64,000 nt of DNA, taken from the NCBI GenBank assembly GCA_947469885.1, contig CANIQT010000002.1:248001-312000 (forward strand), read 5' to 3'. Position 1 is the stretch's first letter. Each line of letters begins with the position of its first letter. The position numbers and the translations under genes were made by a program. This document shows, piece after piece, positions 9,062 through 17,136 of this stretch. The notes under the pieces were generated by a model that was given only the letters and a program-made list of their open reading frames with translations, was not told the DNA's origin and searched no databases. The DNA is from Bacteroidota bacterium. Its GTDB lineage: Bacteria > Bacteroidota > Bacteroidia > 2-12-FULL-35-15.

Positions 9062-12000
9062 GTGCATAAATTCCGCTTAAAATACATTTTTTGCTCTGTA
9101 CTTTTTTTGCTTTTTATCAAAAATAGTTATTGTGCAAACTGCATTACTTCCCAACCAGGCAATCAAACTATTTGCATTGGTGGTTCTGCCATATTTACTA
9201 TTGTTGCTGGAAGTGCTAACAGTTTTCAATGGCAGTTTAAAAATGGAGCTATTTGGGGAAATGTAACAACAGGTACTCCTACAGGTGCTAATTATACAAA
9301 CGGTACCACCTCTTCAATGACAGTAAATGGAATCAGTGTTGTTGGTGCTTATCAATACAAATGCCTTGTATCAGGTGGTGGTTGCACAGACACTTCATCC
9401 ATTTGGGTTACATTAACTGTTGTCGCAGACCCTTCATCCCCTTCTGCTGCTAAATCTCCAAACACAGCAACCGTTTGTGCAGGACAAATATTAACGTTAA
9501 CGGGAGTAACTAATGGTAGTGGAGGAACAGGAACTTGCAACATTGAATATTCAAATAATGGTGGAACTTATACCACAACACTTACTCCATTTGCAGCAAC
9601 AGTAGGAACCAATACCATTTCAATAAGACAAAATTGTAATGGTTCAGGTTGTGGCTTATCCTCTGTTACTACCTTTTCTTGGATTGTAGTTGCCGACCCG
9701 TCAGCACCAACAGCAACTCCCTCACCAAATACTGCAAATGTTTGTTCCGGGCAAATACTATCATTGACAGGTGTTACTGATAATGGTGGTGGCACAGGCA
9801 CTTGCAACATTGAATATTCAAACAACGGAGGAACATTCAGCACAACACTTACTCCAATTACCGCTTCTGTAGGAACAAACACCATTACAATTAGAAAAAA
9901 TTGCAATGGTTCAGGTTGCGATATTTCATCTACTAACACCTATTCCTGGACTGTTGTTGCAGACCCTTCTGCACCAACAGCAACCAAATCACCAAATGTT
10001 TTAAATGTTTGTGTTGGTCAACTGTTAACCTTAACAGGCGTAACGGATAACGGAGGTGGAACAGGAACTTGCAATTTTGAATATTCAATTAATGGTGGTT
10101 CTTATAGTACAACATTAACACCCTTTGCAGCAACATTAGGCACAAACACAATAGCCATCAGAAAAAATTGCAACGGTTCAGGTTGCGATATTTCTTCTGT
10201 TAATACCTATTCCTGGACTGTTGTTGCAGACCCGTCAGCACCATCGGGAACCCAAATCCCATCAACAACAACAGTTTGTGAAGGGCAGCTTCTTTCTTTA
10301 AATGTTACCGATAATGGTGGTGGTACAGGCACTTGTAACATAGAGTATTCAGTTAATGGTGGTGCTTTCAGTATTTCTAATCCATCATTTCCGGCAACTT
10401 TAGGAACAAATACAATTGCCATAAGAAAAAATTGTAATGGTTCAGGTTGCGACATTTCACCCACCAATACTTATACTTGGAATGCCTTACCAGCCCCAAC
10501 CCCCATAGTTAGTAACGGTACAAGTATTTGTTCCGGTACAAGCGCAAATATTTTTGCAGCAGGTGGTGTATCTTTTGTTTGGTCTCCAACTTCTACATTA
10601 AATTTTCCTTATATCTCTAATCCTGTTGCCACTCCTTTAGTAAATACAACATACACGGTTACTGTTACAGGTTCCAATGGTTGTACCGCCTCTTCTACAA
10701 TTTTAGTAAATGTGAATCCCTTGCCAACAGCAAATGCCGGAAGTAATCTTTCTATTTGTTCGGGTAGCAGTACAACATTAAATGGAGGAGGTGGCATTTC
10801 ATATAATTGGCTACCATCAGCAGGTTTAAGCAATCCTGCAATTGCAAACCCTGTTGCAAATCCTGTAGCAACCGCAACATATACTTTAACCGTTACTGAT
10901 AATAATAATTGTTCAAATACCGACAATGTAACAGTGTCGGTGAATCCCTTACCTATAGCAAATGCAGGTTCTGATGTATCTATTTGCATTGGTGCGAATA
11001 CAACCTTAAATGCAAGTGGAGGTGTTGCTTTTCATTGGTTGCCTATCACTGGATTGAGCAATGTTAATATTGCAAATCCAATTGCAAACCCTATTGTAAC
11101 CACAAACTATACTGTTACCGTTACAGATGCGAATAGCTGTATAAATTCTGATATTATTACCGTTTCGGTAAATCCATTACCAATGGCAAACGCAGGTTCA
11201 AATATTTCTATTTGTTCAGGCACAAGTGCAACACTAAATGCAAGTGGAGGAATTTATTATAGTTGGCTACCAATAACAGGACTTAGCAATTCCAGTGCTT
11301 CAAACACAATGGCTAATCCAACCACTACTACTAATTATACAGTTACAGTAACTGACATAAATAATTGTTCAAATTCAGATAACGTAACCATTACAGTTAA
11401 TTCACTTCCTTCCGCAAATGCTGGCAACGACACATCAATTTGTTTCGGTGCATCAGCTACTTTAAATGCAAGCGGTGGAATTTCTTACAGTTGGTTACCA
11501 TCAACTGGTATAAGCAATCCCAATATTGCAAACCCTAATGTTTCTATTACTACTATTACAACCTACACAGTTACAGTAACAGATGCAAATAATTGTTCCA
11601 ATTCAGATAATGTAACTATCTCTGTAAATCCATTACCAGCGGTTAATGCAGGTTCAGATGTTTCAATATGTATTGGAGGTAATACAATTCTTAATGCTAC
11701 TGGTGGCAGTATTTATAATTGGTTTCCAACAACAAATTTAAGCAATCCAAATATTTCCAATCCTGTTGCATCCCCTGTAGTTCCTGTAACCTATTCGGTT
11801 ACTGCAACTGATATTAATGGTTGTTCAGGAACAGATGCAGTAAATGTTTCAATTAATCAATCACCAACCCCAAATATTACAGGAAGTTCTTTAGTTTGTC
11901 AGAACGCTTATTGGGAAAGCTATTCCACAAGTTCAACAACCAATAATTATTTGTGGTCTGTAAACAATGGTAACATAATGTCAGGTCAACATACAAACAG

Positions 12001-12655
12001 TATCTTGGTTCATTGGCTTACTGGTACAAGCGGTTCAATTAATTTAGTGGAATCACTTTGGGCTACAGGTTGTAGCTCCACTGATTCTCTTAATGTTTCT
12101 TTTACAACTACAACCGCAATTGATACGCTTGATGCTCCGGTTATATTAAAGCCAGGTAGTACAAATATTTTAGAATGTCTTGATAGTGTAGTTCAATATA
12201 ATTGGGGATATGAAAATAAAATTACAAGAATCCCTGTTTTTACTTTCACCTATACCCAATATTGCGTGTTTCCTCTTTTTGACCCTTCAAATAATTACTA
12301 TTGGTGCATTGTAAGCAATGGAAATGGATGTGAAACAAAATCATATTACAACACACCCGGAATAGTATTTAATGTAGGAGAAGTCACATCTTTAAATAGT
12401 GCAATTATTTATCCGAATCCTGCTGATAATAATTTTGAAGTAGAATTGAATTTGGAAAATTCCCAAAAACAAATTTCAATTTCACTCTATAACTCCATTG
12501 GTCAAAAAGTATTGGCAGATAGTTTTGAAAACACTACAAAAGGAAAAACAAAAAAATCAATTGATGTTCAACTTTTAAAGAGTGGTATTTATTTTCTCCA
12601 GTTAAAATTGGAAGATGGTACAACTACCAATAAAAAGGTTGTAATTCAGAAATAA
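9062..12655 (+). CDS. Giant repeat surface protein with PKD/Ig-like repeats and T9SS type A sorting domain
   Basis: A 1197-residue protein exported by Sec (start GTG; MHKFRLKYIFCSVLFLLFIK) and then by the type IX system. After a first Ig-like region there are four tandem units of 89 residues (about 121-475; ADPSAPTATxSPN...NCNGSGC). About six PKD-like units of roughly 75 residues follow (about 477-930; NPLPxANAGSxxSIC...NWLPxxGLSN...YTVTVTDxNxC). The regularly spaced Cys suggest disulfides or metal-bound loops. The C-terminus (about 1118-1197) is a type A T9SS domain (IYPNPADNNFEVEL ... GIYFLQLKLEDG ... KKVVIQK). Such proteins are usually surface or secreted adhesins. The neighbours are the barrel 9 nt upstream and a TPR lipoprotein downstream. 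The ligand is unknown. Confidence 0.9.
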   Translation: MHKFRLKYIFCSVLFLLFIKNSYCANCITSQPGNQTICIGGSAIFTIVAGSANSFQWQFKNGAIWGNVTTGTPTGANYTNGTTSSMTVNGISVVGAYQYKCLVSGGGCTDTSSIWVTLTVVADPSSPSAAKSPNTATVCAGQILTLTGVTNGSGGTGTCNIEYSNNGGTYTTTLTPFAATVGTNTISIRQNCNGSGCGLSSVTTFSWIVVADPSAPTATPSPNTANVCSGQILSLTGVTDNGGGTGTCNIEYSNNGGTFSTTLTPITASVGTNTITIRKNCNGSGCDISSTNTYSWTVVADPSAPTATKSPNVLNVCVGQLLTLTGVTDNGGGTGTCNFEYSINGGSYSTTLTPFAATLGTNTIAIRKNCNGSGCDISSVNTYSWTVVADPSAPSGTQIPSTTTVCEGQLLSLNVTDNGGGTGTCNIEYSVNGGAFSISNPSFPATLGTNTIAIRKNCNGSGCDISPTNTYTWNALPAPTPIVSNGTSICSGTSANIFAAGGVSFVWSPTSTLNFPYISNPVATPLVNTTYTVTVTGSNGCTASSTILVNVNPLPTANAGSNLSICSGSSTTLNGGGGISYNWLPSAGLSNPAIANPVANPVATATYTLTVTDNNNCSNTDNVTVSVNPLPIANAGSDVSICIGANTTLNASGGVAFHWLPITGLSNVNIANPIANPIVTTNYTVTVTDANSCINSDIITVSVNPLPMANAGSNISICSGTSATLNASGGIYYSWLPITGLSNSSASNTMANPTTTTNYTVTVTDINNCSNSDNVTITVNSLPSANAGNDTSICFGASATLNASGGISYSWLPSTGISNPNIANPNVSITTITTYTVTVTDANNCSNSDNVTISVNPLPAVNAGSDVSICIGGNTILNATGGSIYNWFPTTNLSNPNISNPVASPVVPVTYSVTATDINGCSGTDAVNVSINQSPTPNITGSSLVCQNAYWESYSTSSTTNNYLWSVNNGNIMSGQHTNSILVHWLTGTSGSINLVESLWATGCSSTDSLNVSFTTTTAIDTLDAPVILKPGSTNILECLDSVVQYNWGYENKITRIPVFTFTYTQYCVFPLFDPSNNYYWCIVSNGNGCETKSYYNTPGIVFNVGEVTSLNSAIIYPNPADNNFEVELNLENSQKQISISLYNSIGQKVLADSFENTTKGKTKKSIDVQLLKSGIYFLQLKLEDGTTTNKKVVIQK

Positions 12656-12681
12656 AAATATTTATGGATAACAATTAAAAA

Positions 12682-13917
12682 ATGAAATATCTCTCCCTAT
12701 GTCTGTTTTTTTGTTTTTTAATTAGTTTGAATATCAATTGTACTTCAAAACATTCAGAAAGTATAAAAATTGCGGATGAACTTGTTTCACAACGAAAATA
12801 TCTTTCAGCGTATCAATATTTGGACAAAATAGACCCCAAAAAAGAAGATGTAGATATTTTATTAAAAAAAATTGAAATTGCTCAGAATTATTTTGTCCAA
12901 AGCATAAACCACAAAAGGTTTGCTTTGACAGATTTACAGAAAGAAGACGATTTACTAAATTTAAGAAAAGGTACTGGGGCTTTTATTCTTTTACCTGAAT
13001 TGAACATTCCCAAAATACTTGACTCTTTAAAATTAAAGAACCCATCCAATTATAATGTAAATTTAGCTTTAGCAAGTTATTATGGAGATTATTGGAACCG
13101 ATTTGGTTATGAAAGGGAAATTCAAGATAGTATTCTAAAACTAATTAATAATAATAATCAAATTGCCTATGATAATGGAGCTTTTAGTTTCAGGCAATGC
13201 TATGAGCTTGGTGTAAATGCAATTTCAAAAGATTCGCAATATACAAGAGGAATAAGTTTACTTCAAAAATCAATTGATTTAAATCAAGTTGAAGATAATT
13301 ACTTTTTATTCAATCATACGTTTTATTTATCAGAGGCAAATTATAATATAGGTTTTTGCTATTACAAACAGGAATTGTATGACAGTGCTCAGAAATATTT
13401 TTATATCTGTCTGGATTATTGTAAAGACTCCTCTTATATCAGCTCAATATGCACAAAACTTGGAAGGATTTCGGAATCAAAAAAAAATAAAAATAAAGCC
13501 ATAGAACTTTATAAAAAAGCATTGCTTTTTGACTCCACTAAATTAGAAAACTATATAAATATACTTAAAGTAAATGAAGGACAAATTGGTTATGATTCGC
13601 TCCTATCAACATTTTTTAATAACAACAAAAATGATTGCAATTTCTTGGCAGCATTAAATTATTACTATTACAATAAAAAGGAGTCGTTGGAGTTAATTGA
13701 TTTTTATTCTAAATATTTAAGAAGTGAGAAAACGGATTTTGCAACAACTGCAAATTTAAATTACTATATTTCTCAATTATATTTTGGTCTTAACGATTTG
13801 ATTAGTGCTAAAAAATATCTAATACTATCTAAAGAATTTTACTTGAAATATCTTACTAGTGATGCTGAGATTATTGCTAAAATTAATGATGCGTTGGTTA
13901 GATATTTTCAAAACTAA
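12682..13917 (+). CDS. TPR-repeat lipoprotein
   Basis: 411 residues with a signal peptide and lipobox-like LNINC (about 16-20). Helical hairpins with tetratricopeptide spacing are visible, for example EANYNIGFCYYKQELYDSAQ (about 215-240), SICTKLGRISESKKNKNKAIELYKKAL (about 255-285) and YISQLYFGLNDLISAKKYL (about 355-385). It is probably a protein-protein scaffold on the periplasmic side of a membrane. It follows the giant adhesin by 26 nt and precedes the aspartyl protease by 5 nt, so it belongs to the same transcription unit. No enzymatic motif is visible and the partner is unknown. Confidence 0.8.
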   Translation: MKYLSLCLFFCFLISLNINCTSKHSESIKIADELVSQRKYLSAYQYLDKIDPKKEDVDILLKKIEIAQNYFVQSINHKRFALTDLQKEDDLLNLRKGTGAFILLPELNIPKILDSLKLKNPSNYNVNLALASYYGDYWNRFGYEREIQDSILKLINNNNQIAYDNGAFSFRQCYELGVNAISKDSQYTRGISLLQKSIDLNQVEDNYFLFNHTFYLSEANYNIGFCYYKQELYDSAQKYFYICLDYCKDSSYISSICTKLGRISESKKNKNKAIELYKKALLFDSTKLENYINILKVNEGQIGYDSLLSTFFNNNKNDCNFLAALNYYYYNKKESLELIDFYSKYLRSEKTDFATTANLNYYISQLYFGLNDLISAKKYLILSKEFYLKYLTSDAEIIAKINDALVRYFQN

Positions 13918-13922
13918 AATAA

Positions 13923-14825
13923 ATGAAAAACTTACCCTTCTTGCTTTATTCTTCATTGCTTATTTTATTTTTTAATTCTTGTGTAAATTCAAAGAAAAGA
14001 ATTGCAATTGAAATAGCGCAAGAATCCTGTCAGTCAATAAGTGAAATTACATCAGGTATTTTAGAAGGTGCTGTTGGTTCTTCTGCAACCCAACTATTAA
14101 ATAACAGTTCCTCTCATTCAAACTCAGAAACCGAAAGTAATACATCCGGCTATTGGTGTGAATGTTATACCTACTATATTTCAAAAGACCTTGCAGAGAA
14201 CTTTTCAATTAATGAATTAAGAGAAATAAAAAAAGATAACATTAAAAAGTTAATGGTTCTTTCTAAACTTTTTAAGGACCATCAGGAAGAAATTAAAAGC
14301 TGTATTGCAACTACAACAGAAGAAAAAATTAGAAATTATTATGACTTTGAAAAAAAATTAAATCGTAAACTCAATTTACAAACGCAATCTTCTACAACCC
14401 AAATTCCAAATGAAATAAAATCCTCAATAATAAGAGGTGCTAAAACGACAATAAAAATGGAAAAAATCAACGGTGTATGTCAAATACCTACAGAAGTTGA
14501 TGGAATACCAATGCATTTCATTTTTGATACAGGGGCAAGTTCCATTTCTATTTCAGAAACAGAAGCAATTTTTCTCTACAAGCAAGGTAGGCTTACAGAC
14601 AATGATATTAAAGGAACACAAAAGTTTATGGATGCAAATGGTGATATTTCAGAAGGAACAATAATTGTTTTAAAAACTGTAAAAATTGGAGAAATGACTC
14701 TTACAAATGTTGAAGCATCTGTGGTTCACAACCTTAATGCACCTTTACTTTTTGGGCAATCAGCATTAGGAAAATTCGGTAAAATTTCTATTGACAACAA
14801 TAACAACGAAATCACTTTTGAATAA
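13923..14825 (+). CDS. Retropepsin-like aspartyl protease lipoprotein
   Basis: 300 residues. Lipobox FFNSC (about 16-20) indicates membrane anchoring. Residues about 45-150 form a helical, Ser-rich and charged segment without known fold. From about 185 the sequence matches the clan AA single-domain aspartyl protease family (TIGR02281-like): VDGIPMHFIFDTGASSISIS with the catalytic DTGA (about 201-204), then the flap-side strands and LLFGQSALGKFGKISID near the end. Such retropepsin-like proteins act as dimers. It may process surface proteins encoded nearby, which is inferred from context only. The next gene starts at the nucleotide after its stop codon. A decayed copy of its 3' end lies at about 15660-15716. 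Confidence 0.85.
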   Translation: MKNLPFLLYSSLLILFFNSCVNSKKRIAIEIAQESCQSISEITSGILEGAVGSSATQLLNNSSSHSNSETESNTSGYWCECYTYYISKDLAENFSINELREIKKDNIKKLMVLSKLFKDHQEEIKSCIATTTEEKIRNYYDFEKKLNRKLNLQTQSSTTQIPNEIKSSIIRGAKTTIKMEKINGVCQIPTEVDGIPMHFIFDTGASSISISETEAIFLYKQGRLTDNDIKGTQKFMDANGDISEGTIIVLKTVKIGEMTLTNVEASVVHNLNAPLLFGQSALGKFGKISIDNNNNEITFE

Positions 14826-15587
14826 ATGAAAAACGTATTTTTAATTATACTATGTCTTATTTTTTTAATTAATTTTTCCTGTAATTCAAACAAAACAAAG
14901 GACGAACAATTAAATACATATTCCGACACAACTACTTTTATAACGGATACAGTTTTAAATAATGTTGAAATTGACAACGTTCAATTTACTATAATGTCGT
15001 TTCGCGATAAACTTGATGAACACCGAGAAAAATTTAAGTTCGTTACTGAATCTCCTCTAACTGTTGTAATAATAAATAATAATAGTAATAAAATTGTATA
15101 TATAAAAAAGTTTGATTTTGACCACTTATATTTGTATTACTCATTTCATAAATGGGGAAACCAGTCATTGAATAACTTCGGAAAACTTTATTTTGAGATT
15201 AATACAAACGCAGGTGGTTCAGGCTCAAGTGGTAAAATTTATTTTTTCAACTTTAAAAATGGAATTATGAATTTGAATAATATATTTGATTTTAATGAAC
15301 TATCTTATACTGTTTTTAATAAAAATGACAATGAAATTCTTTTATTAGAAGCAATTTGGAGTGAAGGAGAAAGCCATTTTGAGAAACACAGATATACCAT
15401 TTCAAAATATACCTGTAGTAATGAATATTTCAGTAAAAACTTAATTGGACAAACAAAATTCAAATATGCAAGTTATAATGATGAGCAACCAATTCATCAG
15501 ACATTATCAGAAATAAAATTAAACGAACCAATATTAATGGAATCTTTATATTTAGATAATTATAGCTTCGCCCAAGAAAAAAAATGA
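14826..15587 (+). CDS. Uncharacterised lipoprotein
   Basis: 253 residues beginning directly after the aspartyl-protease stop (no gap). The signal peptide ends in lipobox INFSC (about 15-19) and is almost the same as that of the archaemetzincin-like protein downstream (LLCLISVINFSCNSD against ILCLIFLINFSCNSN), which suggests they came from a local duplication. The mature part is rich in Asn/Lys/Phe, with beta-strand-like stretches and no motif that I recognise. Part of the envelope-protein run; function unknown. Confidence 0.72.
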   Translation: MKNVFLIILCLIFLINFSCNSNKTKDEQLNTYSDTTTFITDTVLNNVEIDNVQFTIMSFRDKLDEHREKFKFVTESPLTVVIINNNSNKIVYIKKFDFDHLYLYYSFHKWGNQSLNNFGKLYFEINTNAGGSGSSGKIYFFNFKNGIMNLNNIFDFNELSYTVFNKNDNEILLLEAIWSEGESHFEKHRYTISKYTCSNEYFSKNLIGQTKFKYASYNDEQPIHQTLSEIKLNEPILMESLYLDNYSFAQEKK

Positions 15588-15659
15588 CCGCTACCAAAGA
15601 ATGAATAATATAATGTAGTTTCTACTTAGTTTTCTAATGTTTTTTGAGGAAATTCATCG

Positions 15660-15716
15660 GTTAATTTTGCTGAAATTTCAATTTATAACAATAGCAACGA
15701 AATCATTTCTAAATAA
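15660..15716 (+). pseudogene. Remnant of a duplicated aspartyl-protease 3' end
   Basis: The 57 nt before the archaemetzincin start translate, in the right frame to a TAA at 15713-15715, as AEISIYNNSNEIISK. This matches GKISIDNNNNEITFE, the last residues of the protease at 13923-14825. The nucleotide match continues through the stop into the following ATAAATGAAAAA start context. The rest of that duplicated copy upstream (15588-15659) is no longer recognisable. Confidence 0.55.
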
Positions 15717-16406
15717 ATGAAAAAAGTGTCCTTTACCTTATTGTGTTTAATTTCTGTAATTAATTTTTCCTGCAATTCAGATACAAAACAAGAAAGCAAA
15801 TACGATAAAAAAGCAGTTCTAACAAAATCAATAATCACGAAAGCAGCATCAGTAGCTCCACCAAAGAAGATAGTAATACAACCCTATGGAGACTTTCCAT
15901 CAGAATTAATTAGAAAAGCAGAAGAAGGAATTACTAATATGTATAAACTTAATGTTGTTGTTCTGAAAAGTGTTTCACTGCCTGAAATGGCTTATTTCAA
16001 GCCAAGAAATCGTTACAAAGCAGATAGTTTGTTAGTAGATTTGGAAGGGAAACAAGTACCCCTAACATTTAAAATTATTGGATTAACTGAAAAAGATATT
16101 AGTACAAAATCAGAACCTTATGAAGATTGGGGAATTTTTGGACTTGGTAGTATTTCTGGTAAAACTTGTGTTGTTAGTACATTTCGTTTAAAATACGGTA
16201 ATGCTTCTGATGAATTACTAACTTCAAGATTAATAAAGGTAATCAACCACGAAATAGGGCACACACTTGGTTTGCAACACTGCCCTCATTTGAATTGTTT
16301 AATGGAAGATGCAAATGGTTCAATCAAGCCAGTAGATAATGAATCAGGTGATTTATGTGCTGATTGTGCAAAGCAAGTAAAGGAATATTTAGTGAAATAC
16401 TTATAA
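15717..16406 (+). CDS. Archaemetzincin-like metalloprotease, lipidated
   Basis: A 229-residue lipoprotein (lipobox INFSC, about 15-19). The C-terminal half carries the complete archaemetzincin signature: HEIGHTLGLQHC with the three His zinc ligands and catalytic Glu (about 178-189), then a four-residue spacer and CLM, then exactly 17 residues and CADC. This is the HExxHxxGxxHCx4CxMx17CxxC pattern of the AMZ family, with the second zinc site formed by the four Cys. The upstream part is the usual alpha/beta fold (LRLKYG-like strand). The family is best known from archaea and vertebrates, with scattered bacterial members; substrates are not well defined. It lies 130 nt after the previous gene, across the decayed duplication, and may have its own expression or belong to the same run. 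Confidence 0.92.
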   Translation: MKKVSFTLLCLISVINFSCNSDTKQESKYDKKAVLTKSIITKAASVAPPKKIVIQPYGDFPSELIRKAEEGITNMYKLNVVVLKSVSLPEMAYFKPRNRYKADSLLVDLEGKQVPLTFKIIGLTEKDISTKSEPYEDWGIFGLGSISGKTCVVSTFRLKYGNASDELLTSRLIKVINHEIGHTLGLQHCPHLNCLMEDANGSIKPVDNESGDLCADCAKQVKEYLVKYL

Positions 16407-16486
16407 ATCTCTTCCCAATAAATTACAAACCTAATTGATAAAAAGGGTGTATAACTATTGTCTAATGCGCCTAATTATTAAACATA

Positions 16487-16509
16487 TTTGGTTTCAAAAT
16501 TCAACCAAA
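16487..16509. terminator. Weak bidirectional hairpin between convergent genes
   Basis: TTTGGTT and AACCAAA form a 7-bp stem with a 9-nt loop, followed by a T-rich stretch (CATTTTGTTTATTTATT). It lies between the archaemetzincin gene (+) and the small minus-strand gene. The stem is weak. Confidence 0.35.
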
Positions 16510-16517
16510 CATTTTGT

Positions 16518-16697
16518 TTATTTATTCGGATTAATGCCTCCCGTTTCAGGATATAAAATCTTGTCCCTTCTATATAACTTATAAGCTAATATTGCAAATT
16601 TATACATTGTCTCAATTAATTCTTTTGCTTCCTCATCGCTAACATCCTCAAAACCTTTATATTTTTTCAAGTCTTCAATTGTGAATTTTTTTTCCAT
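16518..16697 (-). CDS. Small conserved-type hypothetical protein (59 aa)
   Basis: The ORF track begins at 16781, but the internal ATG at 16697 (MEKKFTIEDLKKYKGFEDVS) gives a much more protein-like start. The upstream part is translated low-complexity sequence. The 59-residue product is charged and helical with a pattern (TIEDLKKYKGFEDVSDEEA...LIETMYKFAILAYKLY) that I recall from small hypothetical proteins next to recombinases or mobile elements in Bacteroidota. That recollection was not checked. It is isolated between the envelope cluster and tRNA-Ser and may be a remnant of an integrated element. Confidence 0.6.
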   Translation of the reverse strand: MEKKFTIEDLKKYKGFEDVSDEEAKELIETMYKFAILAYKLYRRDKILYPETGGINPNK

Positions 16698-16868
16698 AGA
16701 TGGTGAATATACTACTTTTTTAAATAGATAAATCACATTAAGCAAGACAACACTGGGACTCAAATTAACGTTTATAAACAAGTGAATAGTGAATTACATT
16801 TTAGGCACAAGACCTAAATTCCTTATCTATAAATTATGAATAAAGAATTAAAAGGGAATATTTGTGGT

Positions 16869-16883
16869 CTAAATGTGGACTAA
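16869..16883 (+). repeat. Short direct repeat near the tRNA-Ser 3' flank
   Basis: TGTGGTCTAAATGTGGACTAA is a near-perfect tandem of TGTGGNCTAA. It lies about 60 nt beyond the 3' end of the tRNA, just past its terminator. It could be part of an attachment or recombination site, or mean nothing; no second copy was found elsewhere in the window. Confidence 0.25.
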
Positions 16884-16893
16884 ATTAAAAATC

Positions 16894-16937
16894 AAAAACC
16901 CTGAAAAGCCTATTATTAAAGCATATTCAGGGTTTTG
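16894..16937 (-). terminator. Rho-independent terminator of tRNA-Ser
   Basis: AAAACCCTGAA pairs with TTCAGGGTTTT (11 bp, loop about 20 nt), and in the minus direction the stem runs into TTTTTGATTTTT. It starts 5 nt after the tRNA 3' end. Confidence 0.75.
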
Positions 16938-16941
16938 TCAG

Positions 16942-17026
16942 CGGAGAAAGAGGGATTCGAACCCCCGGAAGTGTTACCTTCAACAGTTTTCAAGACTGCC
17001 GCAATCGACCACTCTGCCATTTCTCC
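16942..17026 (-). tRNA. tRNA-Ser(UGA)
   Basis: The reverse strand folds as a class II tRNA: acceptor stem GGAGAAA/TTTCTCC with discriminator G, D-arm GGCAGAGTGGTCGATTGCGGC, anticodon loop CTTGAAA (anticodon TGA), a long variable arm typical of serine tRNAs (TGAAGGTAACACTTCC), and T-loop GTTCGAATC. CCA is not encoded. The plus-strand ORF at 16873 with DSNPR is just its shadow. tRNA-Ser genes are common integration sites, which is relevant to the envelope-gene island ending on this side. Confidence 0.97.
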
Positions 17027-17031
17027 GGGCG

Positions 17032-17039
17032 CAAAAGTA
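17032..17039 (-). promoter_or_regulatory. Bacteroidota -7 box (TACTTTTG) for tRNA-Ser
   Basis: TACTTTTG on the minus strand matches the TAnnTTTG consensus and lies 6 nt upstream of the mature tRNA 5' end. The -33 element is not clear. Confidence 0.5.
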
Positions 17040-17088
17040 TCATTTTTTTGATTTGATAATTAAAAAAGTAAAAAAATATATTTATTAT

Positions 17089-17096
17089 TAACTTTG
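17089..17096 (+). promoter_or_regulatory. Bacteroidota -7 box (TAACTTTG) for the GWxTD gene
   Basis: TAACTTTG, 41 nt before the ATG at 17137, matches TAnnTTTG. Confidence 0.5.
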
Positions 17097-17136
17097 TACC
17101 GTCCCCAACAGTATTAATAATTAATATTTATTTGTT

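Noticed and set aside
9062-12655. SprB/SprF-type gliding adhesin pair with the upstream barrel
   Set aside because: The tail is a type A sorting domain, whereas SprB-type proteins use type B, and the 517-residue barrel is not of the usual PorP/SprF size.
16873-17091. Plus-strand ORF containing RRKRDSNPR
   Set aside because: It is the antisense reading of tRNA-Ser; this peptide is a frequent false gene over serine tRNAs.
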